The notes below the pieces were generated by a model. The model did not search any database. It had not been told where the DNA came from and was given only the letters and a program-made list of their open reading frames with translations. Source: VRUE01 sp963703175 (GTDB lineage: Bacteria > Actinomycetota > Thermoleophilia > Solirubrobacterales > 70-9). From it: DNA of 64,000 nucleotides. The stretch covers positions 2,874,436 to 2,938,435 of the forward strand of contig OY969794.1 in the NCBI GenBank assembly GCA_963703175.1, written 5' to 3'. The translations under genes and the position numbers were made by a program. This document shows positions 53,961 to 62,764 of the stretch, in pieces; the first letter of the stretch is position 1, and each line of letters starts with the position of its first letter.

Positions 53961-55939
53961 CAGCCGCTCTCCCCCGCATCGACCTGGCGCCAGGTCACCG
54001 TTTCCACCGGCAGGGCGGTGCCGTTGCCGTTGGTGTCGCCAACCCGCTCCCCGGTCGCCCCGCCGTTCGACGGCGCCGAGCGCCGTTTTCGCTCATCGTT
54101 CTGCGCTTTGTACAACAGCCGGTAGGGGCCGTCGCGGAGGATGAGGTCGTCGTGCGTGCCGCGCTCGACAATCCGCCCGTCGCTCACTACCAGGATCTGG
54201 TCGGCATGCCGGACCGTGGAGAGTCTGTGAGCGATCATGAAGGAGGTCCGGCCTTCCATCAGGTAGTCGAGAGCATCGAGGATGACCCCCTCGGTCTTCG
54301 AGTCGATTGAGGACGTGGGCTCGTCGAGAATCAGGATCGGCGCGTCCTTGAGGAACGCTCGCGCCACGCAGATACGTTGGCGCTCTCCACCGGAGATCTG
54401 GGCTCCCCTCTCGCCGAGGACGGTCTCATACCCTTTCGGCAAGCCGCTGATGAACTCGTGTGCGTTCGCGGAGCTTGCGGCTGCAATGACCTCCTCCTTG
54501 GTTGCATCGAGTTTGCCGTAGCGGATGTTTTCCTCGATCGTTCCCGAAAAGAGCAGCGGCTCCTGAAGGACGACACTGATCTGCTCCCGCAGCGAGGCAA
54601 GCTTGAGATCGCGCAGATCGACCCCATCGATCTCTATCCGACCCGCTTTTGGATCGTAGAACCGGATCAGCAAGCTCATCAAAGTGCTCTTGCCCGCCCC
54701 GGTGTGTCCGACGATCGCAACCCTCTCCCCTGGCCGAGCTTCGAAGGAGATGTCCGACAAGGTGCTGTTGCGCTCGGGGTAGGTGAAGCTCACGTCCCTC
54801 GCCGTCACCCTGCCGGTCGATCTGCCGAGGTCGACCGCGTTCGGCTTCTCTTTGACTTCGGGCTCTTTGTCCAACAGGTTCAACGAGGCGTCGAACTGGA
54901 CGAGCTGCTCGTGAATCATCCCCACGGTGCCGCTGATCTGCTCCAGCGGCTGGTACACCGAGACGATGTAGGTGAGGAGGACAATCAGCTCCCCGATCGA
55001 CAGTTTTCCCTGGATTACATGCCATGAGCCGACGCCCATGATCAGCGAGGCGCCAGCGGCGGTGGCGGTCTGAACCCCAAGGGTGTAGAGGCTCTGGCTG
55101 ACCGTCAGCTTGACCCGTTCGTCGACAGCGGTTTGACCCTGTTCCCGGAACTTCTGGTGCTCGTGATCCTCGCGGCCAAAGGTGACGATCACACGCAGCA
55201 TTGCCATCGCCTCGTGGACGATCGAGAGCGATCGCCACTCAAGCCGCTGCACCTCTTGGATACGGGGGACGATGCGCCGCCCGTAGATTCCAAATGACCA
55301 GTACAGAAACGGCACGACTATCAGCGACAGCAAGGCCAGTTCCCAATCGATCAGGGTCGCTATGGCCAGCATCCCTCCCAGCGTCACGGCCGCCTCGATG
55401 ATCGGGGGGATGACCATGACGATGTTGCCGATCGCAGAGGCCTGAAGATTGATCTGACTCATCAGCGCTCCCGTCTGACGCTGATCGTGAAAGGTAAGCG
55501 AGAGTCGCTGCACATGCCGGAACAGGTCGCTGCGAAGGTCGAGCACCATGTTCTGCTCGGTCCTGGCGCTGAGAAAGTGGTTCCAGACGGTGAACCCGTT
55601 GCCGATCACAACCGTGAGGAAGCGGAGCAAAAGCATCGAGACCAGCACGACCCACAAGGTGGGGTTGGGCCCGTAAAAGAACTCGATGATCCCGGTCGGG
55701 TTTTCGTCGTGCAGGACGGTGTTCAAGATCACCGCCAAGGGCCAGGGCTCCGCCAGACCGAGACCAGCGGCAAGAAAAGTCAGCACGATCACCCAGACAA
55801 GGGTGCGCCGATATGGCGTCAGGTAGGGCCGGATCCTCGGCAGGGCCTTCCACAGCTCCCAGGCCCCGTTCTGCTGCTCCAGATCTTCCTTGCGGCGGCG
55901 GCGACTCCTCATCCGCACCGGGCCCATGCTGGGGCTCAC
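53960..55939 (-). CDS. ABC exporter (fused permease and ATPase)
   Basis: 659 residues. A six-helix type 1 exporter domain (about 35-340; first helix VIVLTFLAAGLGLAEPWPLA) is followed by the nucleotide-binding domain: Walker A VGHTGAGKST, Q-loop SVVLQEPLLFSGTIEENIRY, signature ISGGERQRICVARAFL, Walker B APILILDEPTSSIDS and H-loop FMIAHRLSTVRHADQ. A half-transporter, so it would act as a homodimer. In this cluster it is likely to flip or export a lipid-linked glycan, as MsbA/PglK-type exporters do. GTG start overlapping the upstream stop (GTGA). Confidence 0.92.
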   Translation of the reverse strand: MSPSMGPVRMRSRRRRKEDLEQQNGAWELWKALPRIRPYLTPYRRTLVWVIVLTFLAAGLGLAEPWPLAVILNTVLHDENPTGIIEFFYGPNPTLWVVLVSMLLLRFLTVVIGNGFTVWNHFLSARTEQNMVLDLRSDLFRHVQRLSLTFHDQRQTGALMSQINLQASAIGNIVMVIPPIIEAAVTLGGMLAIATLIDWELALLSLIVVPFLYWSFGIYGRRIVPRIQEVQRLEWRSLSIVHEAMAMLRVIVTFGREDHEHQKFREQGQTAVDERVKLTVSQSLYTLGVQTATAAGASLIMGVGSWHVIQGKLSIGELIVLLTYIVSVYQPLEQISGTVGMIHEQLVQFDASLNLLDKEPEVKEKPNAVDLGRSTGRVTARDVSFTYPERNSTLSDISFEARPGERVAIVGHTGAGKSTLMSLLIRFYDPKAGRIEIDGVDLRDLKLASLREQISVVLQEPLLFSGTIEENIRYGKLDATKEEVIAAASSANAHEFISGLPKGYETVLGERGAQISGGERQRICVARAFLKDAPILILDEPTSSIDSKTEGVILDALDYLMEGRTSFMIAHRLSTVRHADQILVVSDGRIVERGTHDDLILRDGPYRLLYKAQNDERKRRSAPSNGGATGERVGDTNGNGTALPVETVTWRQVDAGESG

Positions 55940-58527
55940 CGCGGCACCTCGTCACTCTCGATCTGCCCGACCCTTTCCCGCGGTGGGTGCGCGCGGCCGC
56001 GGTCTCGAGCCACCTTCGGCCGTGTCGGCTTGGTCTCGCTGCCCCTCCCCGCGTCGCCCTGCTCCGGCGCCACGTCGGCGTTCATCCGCTCGAGCTCCGA
56101 GAGCGCCAGGCTCGTAGCGGTTCCAGTGCCCTCAATTCCGAGCCCGACCACGAGCAGCAGAGCGAGGGCGATCGAGGCGCCGATCTCCGCCTCGCCGGCG
56201 AGCAGGGCATAGAGCGCGAGCACGGCCAGGGAGATCGCCGCAAGCAGCCCCCTAGTAGAGGCTCGCGGCCAGATCTTCGCCCGTAGCAGTTGCCTGCCCG
56301 ATCCGTGCTCCTCGACAGCGGTGCGGATCTTGACGCCGCCCAGCGGGCCGGCGCGCAGGTCGAGATCCCAGCGATCGAAGGGGCCGCCACTGCGGACGTA
56401 GCCGCCCCTCGCAGCCAGCGAGTCCTGTAGGGCCTGGACGCAGGCCTGCGGGTCGCGCCAGGTTTCGCTCCACACCTCGACCGTTCGGGGCCGCGGCCAG
56501 GCCGCTTCGGGCCGTAGCCGGCGCCGCCACGGAGAGAGGCCATTGCGGAGCCGCCCTGCCAGTCGCGCGACGGGCTGCAACAAGAAAAGGACCACGGTCA
56601 TGTCACGGCGCTGAAAGGTTCCGAAGCGAGACCGGCCAGGGACCGGCGGGTGGGCCTGCCAGCCGCCGGCGACGGCGCGCCACAAGAGCGCGCACAGGCA
56701 GGCGAAGAAGGGCAGCGCGACCAGCAACAGGGGCCGCCATAGAAGACCGAGAGCCGAGGCGCAACCGAGCGTGCCCAACAGCAGCAGGGTCTCGGGGGCG
56801 AGCAGCGTGTTCGCGAAGCGGCCTGGGGCCGGCTGGTAGATCGACTGGAAGAGGCCGCTGCCCCAGGTCCCATAGCGCACCATCGCCCGGCGCCCGGCGG
56901 TGCCGTTCGGGGGCGAGTCGTAGATCCGGCCCGACCAGCGCGAGGAGCCGGCGCGGTTGTAGCGGCTGGGCCATTTGCGCTCCAGCAGCGCCTCGGCCTT
57001 GCCGTAGCCATACTGCTGCTTGAGGTAGCGGCGCACCGAATCCCGGCGGCGGTGCATGACTACGGCGCCGGCGCTGAAGCCGAGTGTCCAGCCCGCCTCC
57101 TGCAGGCGCCAGCAGACGTCGACGTCGTCCCCCGCCACCCGGAAGCGCTCGTCGAAGCCGCCGATTTCGCTCAGTGCCGATTTGCGGAAGGCCATATTGC
57201 AGCCGGGCACGTGCTCGGCCTCGCGATCGGATATGAGGACGTGGATCGGTCCGCCGGGTGCCGCCGCCACGCACTCGGCGACTATGCCGTCGTCGGGCGG
57301 GAGGTTTGGGCCCCCGACACCGGCGTGTCCGCTTTCGCGCAGGGCCGCCACCAGGTACTGAAGCCAGTCCGGATCGGGATAAGCATCGTCGTCGAGAAAC
57401 GCGACGACCTCGCCCCTTGCGCGTTTCACTCCAGCGTTCCGCGCGGCGCTGAGGCCACCGTGGTCCATCTCGACCAAGATGGCACCGTGAGCGCGTGCAA
57501 TCTCCGCCGAGTTGTCGCTGGAGCCGTCGTCGACGACGATCAACTCGAAGTCCGGGTAGCTGAGACCGCGGACTCCTTCCAGGCACTCAGGCAACGTGGT
57601 CGCGCCGTTGTGGGTGCAGACGATCACCGAGACGGGAGGCCAGGGTCCCCCTCGGGAGAAGGGGGCGGCGGAAAAAGCGTCGCTAATCGCAGCGAGCGAG
57701 GGCTTCGCCCGCCGCTCGCGGTCGACCAGTCCGAAGTCCCAATCGGTCACGTCGTGCCCACCCCGGTGCCACTCGTCGGTCCAGGAGAAGACGAAGACAC
57801 CCGCGGCGCCGGTGCCGAAAGCGTGCCGCACCTGCCAGCCGAGAGTCTCGGCCTGCGCGTCCTCGCCGTTGCGACGGCTGTCGATGCCGACCTCGGTGAT
57901 TAGCAACGGCCGGTCTCCTGAGAGGTTCTGCAACCGCGCGAGATACGACTCGTAGGTGCTCTCGTCCTCGAGGAAGACGTTGAATGCCGAGAGGTCGAGG
58001 AAGGGCAGCTCGAGATACTCGGTCGAGGGGTAGTTCACATAGGTGAAGAGGGCCCCCGGATCTGCCGCTTTCCCCTCCCAGTAGAGCCGTTCGAGGAATC
58101 TCTCGACCTTGTACTTGCCGTGCCAGCGCACGATCGGAGCGGGGATCTCGTTGCCGATCGCGTAACAGAGGATCGCCGGGTGGGACTCGCATTCCCGCAC
58201 CTGCCGGCCGACCTTGGCGACGATCCTCTCGCCGAGGCCGGAGTCCTCAAGGAAGGCGACGTGCTGCTCCCAAGCCAGCCCGACCATCACATGGAGGTCG
58301 TACTCGTTCGCCAGGTCGAGCAGCCAGAGTGGCGGGGGCAGATAGGTGCGCACGGCGTTCGCACCCGCCTCGACCATCGCCTCGAAGTCCCGCTGCACGG
58401 CGTCCCGAGGTGGAAACGCGAGCTCCTCGAAGGGCCGGAAGGTGCCGTAGGTGACGCCGCGGACGTGCAGCTTTTGGCCCCCAACCAAGATTGAGCGTCC
58501 GTGGATCGCCGGTTGCCGAGTTGCCAT
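55936..58527 (-). CDS. GH2-like glycoside hydrolase fused to GT2 and membrane segments
   Basis: 863 residues. Residues about 15-280 form a TIM-barrel glycosidase domain like the GH2 catalytic domain: GVTYGTFRPFEELAFPP, EAGANAVRTYLPPPLWLLDL, acid/base Glu in LCYAIGNEIPAP and nucleophile Glu in PLLITEVGIDSR. Residues about 300-540 are GT2: VSVIVCTHNGATTLPECLEG, ELIVVDDGSSDNSAEIARAH, VVAFLDDDAYPDPDWLQY, GFDERFRVAGDDVDVCWRLQ. Then hydrophobic helices (LLLLGTLGCASALGLLW, LLLVALPFFACLCALLW) and a C-terminal pair (LLAAISLAVLALYALLAG, SIALALLLVVGLGIEGTG). First gene of the operon. ATG at 58527 preferred; a TTG at 58554 with GGAAAG upstream is an alternative. Confidence 0.83.
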   Translation of the reverse strand: MATRQPAIHGRSILVGGQKLHVRGVTYGTFRPFEELAFPPRDAVQRDFEAMVEAGANAVRTYLPPPLWLLDLANEYDLHVMVGLAWEQHVAFLEDSGLGERIVAKVGRQVRECESHPAILCYAIGNEIPAPIVRWHGKYKVERFLERLYWEGKAADPGALFTYVNYPSTEYLELPFLDLSAFNVFLEDESTYESYLARLQNLSGDRPLLITEVGIDSRRNGEDAQAETLGWQVRHAFGTGAAGVFVFSWTDEWHRGGHDVTDWDFGLVDRERRAKPSLAAISDAFSAAPFSRGGPWPPVSVIVCTHNGATTLPECLEGVRGLSYPDFELIVVDDGSSDNSAEIARAHGAILVEMDHGGLSAARNAGVKRARGEVVAFLDDDAYPDPDWLQYLVAALRESGHAGVGGPNLPPDDGIVAECVAAAPGGPIHVLISDREAEHVPGCNMAFRKSALSEIGGFDERFRVAGDDVDVCWRLQEAGWTLGFSAGAVVMHRRRDSVRRYLKQQYGYGKAEALLERKWPSRYNRAGSSRWSGRIYDSPPNGTAGRRAMVRYGTWGSGLFQSIYQPAPGRFANTLLAPETLLLLGTLGCASALGLLWRPLLLVALPFFACLCALLWRAVAGGWQAHPPVPGRSRFGTFQRRDMTVVLFLLQPVARLAGRLRNGLSPWRRRLRPEAAWPRPRTVEVWSETWRDPQACVQALQDSLAARGGYVRSGGPFDRWDLDLRAGPLGGVKIRTAVEEHGSGRQLLRAKIWPRASTRGLLAAISLAVLALYALLAGEAEIGASIALALLLVVGLGIEGTGTATSLALSELERMNADVAPEQGDAGRGSETKPTRPKVARDRGRAHPPRERVGQIESDEVPR

Positions 58528-58692
58528 ATGCAGAGCCGAAAACCGTCTCAACAACGCTTTCCGTGACGCCCCCCTGGGCGCTAGAGTCGAAAGGAATGAA
58601 GGTTACGCCATCCAATGCAGAGATGGGTAAGTTTTCCCTTCTTATGCCTGAATGTCCAGATGCATGAACCTCAGCTCTAGGATCGCATCGGC

Positions 58693-59628
58693 ATGAAGGC
58701 TTTAGTCACAGGCGGCGCCGGCTTCATCGGCTCGACCCTGGTCGATTCCCTGCTGGCTCGCGGCGATACGGTGACCGTGGTCGACGATCTCTCCACCGGA
58801 CGCCGGCAGAATCTGGACGCCGCCCTTGAGGCCGGTGCGTCACTGCTCGAGCGGGATATCCGCGATGGGTCCACCATGGCCGAGCTGGCACGCGAGGCCA
58901 AGCCGGAGGTCGTCTTCCACCTCGCGGCGCAGATCGACGTGCGTCACTCGGTCGCCGATCCCGCCTTCGACGCTGCGATCAACGTCGGCGGCACCGCGAA
59001 TGTGCTCGATGCCGCCCGTGCGGCCGGGGCCCGGCGCGTCGTCTTCACCTCGACTGGGGGTGCGGTCTACGGCGAGGGCGACGGTCAGGAGCTGCCGCTC
59101 AAAGAGGACGCGCCGATCGCGCCGATGGCCCCCTACGGTCAGAGCAAGTTCGCCGCGGAGGGCTACCTGGCGCTCTACCGGCGGCTCTACGGTCTCTCTT
59201 CCGTCAGCCTGCGGCTTGGCAACGTCTACGGACCACGGCAGGACCCCCTCGGGGAGGCAGGCGTAATCGCGATCTTCTGCGGACAACTGCTAGCGGGCGG
59301 GCGGGCGAAGGTGTATGGCGACGGCAAGCAAACCCGCGACTACATCTACGTGGACGACGTCGTCGCGGCGATCCTCGCGGCGGCGGAAAGCGACGCGACT
59401 GGGCCGCTAAACGTCGGCACGGGGCGCGAGACCGACGTGCTCGAGCTGGTCGACAGCCTGGGCAAGTTGGGGGACTCCGAGGAATTCGAGCCCGAGCTCG
59501 CTCCGGCTCGCACCGGAGAGGTGCAGCGAATATCGATCGACCCGAACCGCGCCGAGCGAGAGCTCGGGTGGCGCCCCGCGACCACCCTTCAGGACGGCCT
59601 CCGGATGACGCTCGCCTCGATGCGCTGA
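58693..59628 (+). CDS. NAD-dependent sugar epimerase/dehydratase (GalE-like)
   Basis: 311 residues of the extended SDR family. NAD site ALVTGGAGFIGSTLVDSLLA, VVDDLSTGRRQNLDAAL, VFHLAAQIDVRHSV, catalytic Tyr/Lys in MAPYGQSKFAAEGYLALY, LRLGNVYGPRQDPLGEAGVI and YGDGKQTRDYIYVDDVVAAI. UDP-glucose/UDP-GlcNAc 4-epimerase is likely, but a dTDP-sugar epimerase or dehydratase cannot be excluded. Divergent from the glycan operon with a 165-base shared promoter region, so it probably supplies a sugar nucleotide to it. Confidence 0.87.
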   Translation: MKALVTGGAGFIGSTLVDSLLARGDTVTVVDDLSTGRRQNLDAALEAGASLLERDIRDGSTMAELAREAKPEVVFHLAAQIDVRHSVADPAFDAAINVGGTANVLDAARAAGARRVVFTSTGGAVYGEGDGQELPLKEDAPIAPMAPYGQSKFAAEGYLALYRRLYGLSSVSLRLGNVYGPRQDPLGEAGVIAIFCGQLLAGGRAKVYGDGKQTRDYIYVDDVVAAILAAAESDATGPLNVGTGRETDVLELVDSLGKLGDSEEFEPELAPARTGEVQRISIDPNRAERELGWRPATTLQDGLRMTLASMR

Positions 59629-59709
59629 ACCCGTGCCCCGCGAGGACGTCGACCGGTCGCCGGCCCCGGCTAGATGAAGTACATCCCGAGTTGGGGCGCG
59701 CAATCCCGC

Positions 59710-59732
59710 ATGAGCAAGCGGCTTGCCCTCAT
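59710..59732. repeat. dyad at convergent gene ends
   Basis: ATGAG-CAAGC-GG-CTTG-CC-CTCAT is a nearly symmetrical 23-base sequence between the convergent epimerase and methyltransferase genes. It could be a T-tract-less hairpin terminator for both. Three TGCGCCA repeats follow at 59735, 59746 and 59758. Confidence 0.35.
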
Positions 59733-59734
59733 GG

Positions 59735-59764
59735 TGCGCCACCTATGCGCCAGTTGGTGCGCCA
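59735..59764 (+). repeat. three TGCGCCA direct repeats at 11-12 base spacing
   Basis: TGCGCCA begins at 59735, 59746 and 59758, so the copies face the same side of the helix. They lie in the 168-base gap between convergent genes. Possible protein-binding iterons; no function assigned. Confidence 0.4.
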
Positions 59765-59796
59765 GTCAGCGCGTGATGAAGCAGCAATCAAGCGCA

Positions 59797-60459
59797 TCAG
59801 TTCACGACCGTTGCCTCGATACCGGCATCCAAAGGAATCGTGAGGGTCACATAGCCACGGGTTGATTCCCGGAGGTGGCGCTGATAGCCCTGAAGGTCTG
59901 GATCATCTTTGCCGAGGTCAGCAACGATCAGCGCATGTCGGGAAAGATGAGGCTCGACAAGCTCGAGAATTGAGATGTATTGGTCGTTGCGGCCGTCAAG
60001 GACAAGCATGTCGATTCCTTCGGGAAGATCTTGGAGGGTTTCGAGCGCATCCCCCGTCCGAATCTCAACAAGGTCGTCGAGTTGGGCATCTTCGAGGTTT
60101 TGGGCGGTCCAATGCGCCTTTTGGGGCAGGATCTCTGTGGTGATGAGGGAGCCTTTCCCGAGATCGCGAAGGGCAGCAGCAAGATAGATCGTTGAGATTC
60201 CATGCGAGGCTCCGAACTCGACAATTGACACCGCTGTGCGAGCAGTCGCTAGGAGGTAATACAACCGTCCGACCTCAGGCGTGATTGCCAAAGGGGCATC
60301 TTGGTACAGCTCGTATCGCTGCGGCGGAGCGAGACGAGTGCCGAGTTCAGCCTCTCTTGCCTTGACGCGTTGACTTGCTTCCTTGTCCTCAACCTGCGCG
60401 CGAGCATGAAGGCGATCAAGAACAGCCTGGATCCGGCTGGATGCAAGAGTCGCCGCCAT
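59797..60459 (-). CDS. class I SAM-dependent O-methyltransferase-like protein
   Basis: 220 residues. The SAM-binding site VSIVEFGASHGISTIYLAAA, then LITTEILPQKAHWTAQNLED and IDMLVLDGRNDQYISILELV, fit the O-methyltransferase (YrrM/caffeoyl-CoA-like) fold. ATG at 60459 was chosen as homology begins nearby; an AGGAG lies 13 bases upstream, which is far. The gene and its divergent neighbour look less GC-rich than the rest of the window, which may indicate transfer. Substrate unknown. Confidence 0.78.
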   Translation of the reverse strand: MAATLASSRIQAVLDRLHARAQVEDKEASQRVKAREAELGTRLAPPQRYELYQDAPLAITPEVGRLYYLLATARTAVSIVEFGASHGISTIYLAAALRDLGKGSLITTEILPQKAHWTAQNLEDAQLDDLVEIRTGDALETLQDLPEGIDMLVLDGRNDQYISILELVEPHLSRHALIVADLGKDDPDLQGYQRHLRESTRGYVTLTIPLDAGIEATVVN

Positions 60460-60534
60460 GGGCGGAACATAGCTCCTGGGAAGGCGAGTGCGCTTTAGGG
60501 CCTCGCGTCTCGCGCCGACTATGTTCCGCGCACC

Positions 60535-61230
60535 GTGGACTCGCTGCACGAGCCAAATAGGGAAACAAAGATTAGAAGCGCCAAGCTCGCAACGGCAGGC
60601 TGCTTAGCCTCTGTTGGCTGCTTGGCCATTCTGGCGCTGCTGGCCTACCGGCTGCCATCGGCCGGACATCTGGACGCTGAAATCCTTAGCGAGTTCACCG
60701 TTTCGAATGGTTCTTTTCTCGATTTCGCGGCCTCTCTCTTAGAGCGGATCGCGGATTGGTTGCCACAGGTGATCCTGGTAGTCGTGGCCTGCCTTATTGG
60801 GCTGCGCTCAGGCCGTCCGCAAGGCGCAATCGCTGCGGTCGTGCTTGTCGCCGGGGTCGCCCTTCTTACCCAGGCCCTCAAGGTCATCTTGGCCCACCCT
60901 CGCTATCAACCGATCCTTGGCCATCACCAGATCAGTTCTACGGGTTTTCCCAGTGGCCACTCGGCGGGGGCGCTGGCGATGGCGTTTGCATTCTTCTTTG
61001 CCGTGCCGCCGTCCTGGCGGCGCCCTGCGGCTGCCGTCGGTGCTGTTCTTGTCGTCGCAGTAGGCATTTCGTTGCTGGCTCTAGGGCTCCACTACCCCAG
61101 CGACGTCTTGGCGGGTTGGCTGGTTGCCGTCGGATGGTGCTTTGCTTGTTTCGCCCTGAGGTTTGCCCGTCGCCCTCTGCTCGGTTCTGCATCCGACACA
61201 GGATCGACTGGCCCCCCGCGACACTTGTAG
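60535..61230 (+). CDS. PAP2-family membrane phosphatase
   Basis: 231 residues with about six hydrophobic helices. The phosphatase motifs are present: ALKVILAHPRYQP (C1, Lys and Arg), TGFPSGHSAGALAMAFAF (C2, PSGH) and ALGLHYPSDVLAGWLVAV (C3, catalytic His). The family dephosphorylates lipid phosphates such as undecaprenyl diphosphate or phosphatidate. Recycling of the polyprenyl carrier would fit the nearby glycan genes, but this is inference. GTG start at 60535. It ends 30 bases from the integrase of the adjacent mobile element. Confidence 0.87.
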   Translation: MDSLHEPNRETKIRSAKLATAGCLASVGCLAILALLAYRLPSAGHLDAEILSEFTVSNGSFLDFAASLLERIADWLPQVILVVVACLIGLRSGRPQGAIAAVVLVAGVALLTQALKVILAHPRYQPILGHHQISSTGFPSGHSAGALAMAFAFFFAVPPSWRRPAAAVGAVLVVAVGISLLALGLHYPSDVLAGWLVAVGWCFACFALRFARRPLLGSASDTGSTGPPRHL

Positions 61231-61260
61231 CGGCTTCATGCTTTGCGATGCGACCTAGCC

Positions 61261-62454
61261 TCACCGTGGGCCTGTAAGCACTGCGCCAGCCGCGCGGGCG
61301 GCCTCTTCGTCCCGCTTTCGCTGGGCGCTGAGGTAGGAATCAAGCAGCCGCGCTCCCTCGGCCTCTGACCCCGGCATCAGGTGGCCATAGCGATCCAGCG
61401 TGATCGAAATGTTGGCGTGGCCCATGAAGGTCTGTAGCGCCTTGGCGTTGACCCCGGCGGCGATCATCAGAGAGGCGAAGGTATGGCGGCACTCGTGCAG
61501 CGTAATGCGCTCAAGCCCAGCGTCCTTCCAAGCCTCGTCGGCGCGCTTCGTCAGCTTCGAGGGATCGAACGTGCTGTCGCCCCTCACAAGCCCAAAGAAT
61601 CGGTCACGGCCGGTGTAGCCGCTGTCGGCGAGCCTTGCGTCTAGGAAGTCTCGGAGGACGGCGCTGATCGGCACCTTGCGCCGCCCGGCGTCCGACTTGA
61701 GCGGGATTTGGCCCTCGCGATACTCCCAGCCGAACTCAACCCGGATCACGCCGTTGGCGAGATCAACGTCCTCTGCCCTCAGCGCCTGCAACTCGCCGCG
61801 CCGCAGCCCCGCGTACATCGCCGTCGCCCAGATCGGGCGGTCGGCTGCCGGTACTGCGACGATCAGCGCTTCGGCTTCTGCCGGGGTCGCGTAGCGCTCG
61901 CGTCGACCGCGCACGGCCGGAAGCTGGAGACCGTTGCAAGGGTTGACTGCGACCTCGCCGCGCGAGAGCGCGCGGCGGTAGATCGCGCGGACCGGAAGCA
62001 GGGTGACCTGAATCGTTGACGGGTTCCAGCCATCGGCGAGCAGATCGTCGGCGAACTCTTGGAGGTCGAAGCGTTGAAGGTCGGTGAGGCGAACGCCTGC
62101 GAATCGCGGCAGCACCCGGAGCCGCATCCCCGACTCATACGAGCGCAGCGCGGCGCGCTTGTAGGGGTCACCCGACCGATTCGGAATTGAGCCGTGCCGC
62201 GCGCCCTTGATCCATGCCGCCCAAGCCTCCCCCAGCGTGGTCTTCTTTGCCGCCCGCAGCCCTCCCCGCGAAAGCGCGCCGAGAGCATCGGCGCGCCACG
62301 ACTTCGCTTCTGCCTTCTGGGCGAAGGTGCGGCGAATCTTCTTGCCGTCCCGCTTGGAGAAGACCCACGCTTCATAGCCAGCGTTGCAGTTGCAGCGCCC
62401 GCCATCGCGAGCGCTGCAACCTTTCGAGTGGCGCTTGCGGATGCCCTCAGCCAT
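61261..62454 (-). CDS. int: tyrosine recombinase / phage-type integrase
   Basis: 397 residues. An N-terminal segment with a Cys pattern (SKGCSARDGGRCNCNAGYEA) and an arm-type domain (KDGKKIRRTF-like, KAEAKSWRADALGALSRGG) are followed by the core-binding SAM-like domain and the catalytic domain. The catalytic set is complete: Arg in MYAGLRRGELQALRAEDV, LKSDAGRRKVPI (Lys), HECRHTFASLM (H-x-x-R), GHANIS (His), and Tyr in ITLDRYGHLM. ATG at 62454 has GGGGAGG four bases upstream and overlaps the xre stop (TGATG). Confidence 0.93.
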   Translation of the reverse strand: MAEGIRKRHSKGCSARDGGRCNCNAGYEAWVFSKRDGKKIRRTFAQKAEAKSWRADALGALSRGGLRAAKKTTLGEAWAAWIKGARHGSIPNRSGDPYKRAALRSYESGMRLRVLPRFAGVRLTDLQRFDLQEFADDLLADGWNPSTIQVTLLPVRAIYRRALSRGEVAVNPCNGLQLPAVRGRRERYATPAEAEALIVAVPAADRPIWATAMYAGLRRGELQALRAEDVDLANGVIRVEFGWEYREGQIPLKSDAGRRKVPISAVLRDFLDARLADSGYTGRDRFFGLVRGDSTFDPSKLTKRADEAWKDAGLERITLHECRHTFASLMIAAGVNAKALQTFMGHANISITLDRYGHLMPGSEAEGARLLDSYLSAQRKRDEEAARAAGAVLTGPR

Positions 62455-62762
62455 CAGACCTCCCCGCTCCCGCCCATTGAGCGCGACGGAGACAGGGAGA
62501 AGGTGCCAGCTGGAATCTCCTTCTCCCCCGGCGTCCAAGTCATGCCATCCAGAAGCGCGCAATCGATCCTGACGCCGAGCGCGCCCGCGAGCTTGACCAG
62601 GGTGTCGATGCGCGGGACTCGTGCACCCCGCTCAAGCAGACCAACCTCAGTGCGGTGAAGCGAGGAGCGGAAGCCGACCTCTTCCTGGCTGAGGTCGGCC
62701 TGCTTGCGGACGCGGCGCAGGTTGGTGCCGAAGCGCCGGGCTACCTCGATGGAGTCGTCCAT
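62454..62762 (-). CDS. XRE-family HTH transcriptional regulator
   Basis: 102 residues. HTH_3-type domain: FGTNLRRVRKQADLSQEEVG, LHRTEVGLLERGARVPRIDT, LVKLAGALGVRIDCAL. A short C-terminal tail follows. Probably the repressor or regulator of the element's integrase, with which it is translationally coupled. ATG at 62762 preferred (MDDSIEVARRFG); it lies 2 bases after the previous stop. Confidence 0.87.
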   Translation of the reverse strand: MDDSIEVARRFGTNLRRVRKQADLSQEEVGFRSSLHRTEVGLLERGARVPRIDTLVKLAGALGVRIDCALLDGMTWTPGEKEIPAGTFSLSPSRSMGGSGEV

Positions 62763-62764
62763 CG

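Noticed and set aside
59629..59796. tRNA attachment site for the integrative element
   Set aside because: No tRNA structure in this gap, and it is 1.5 kb from the integrase gene.
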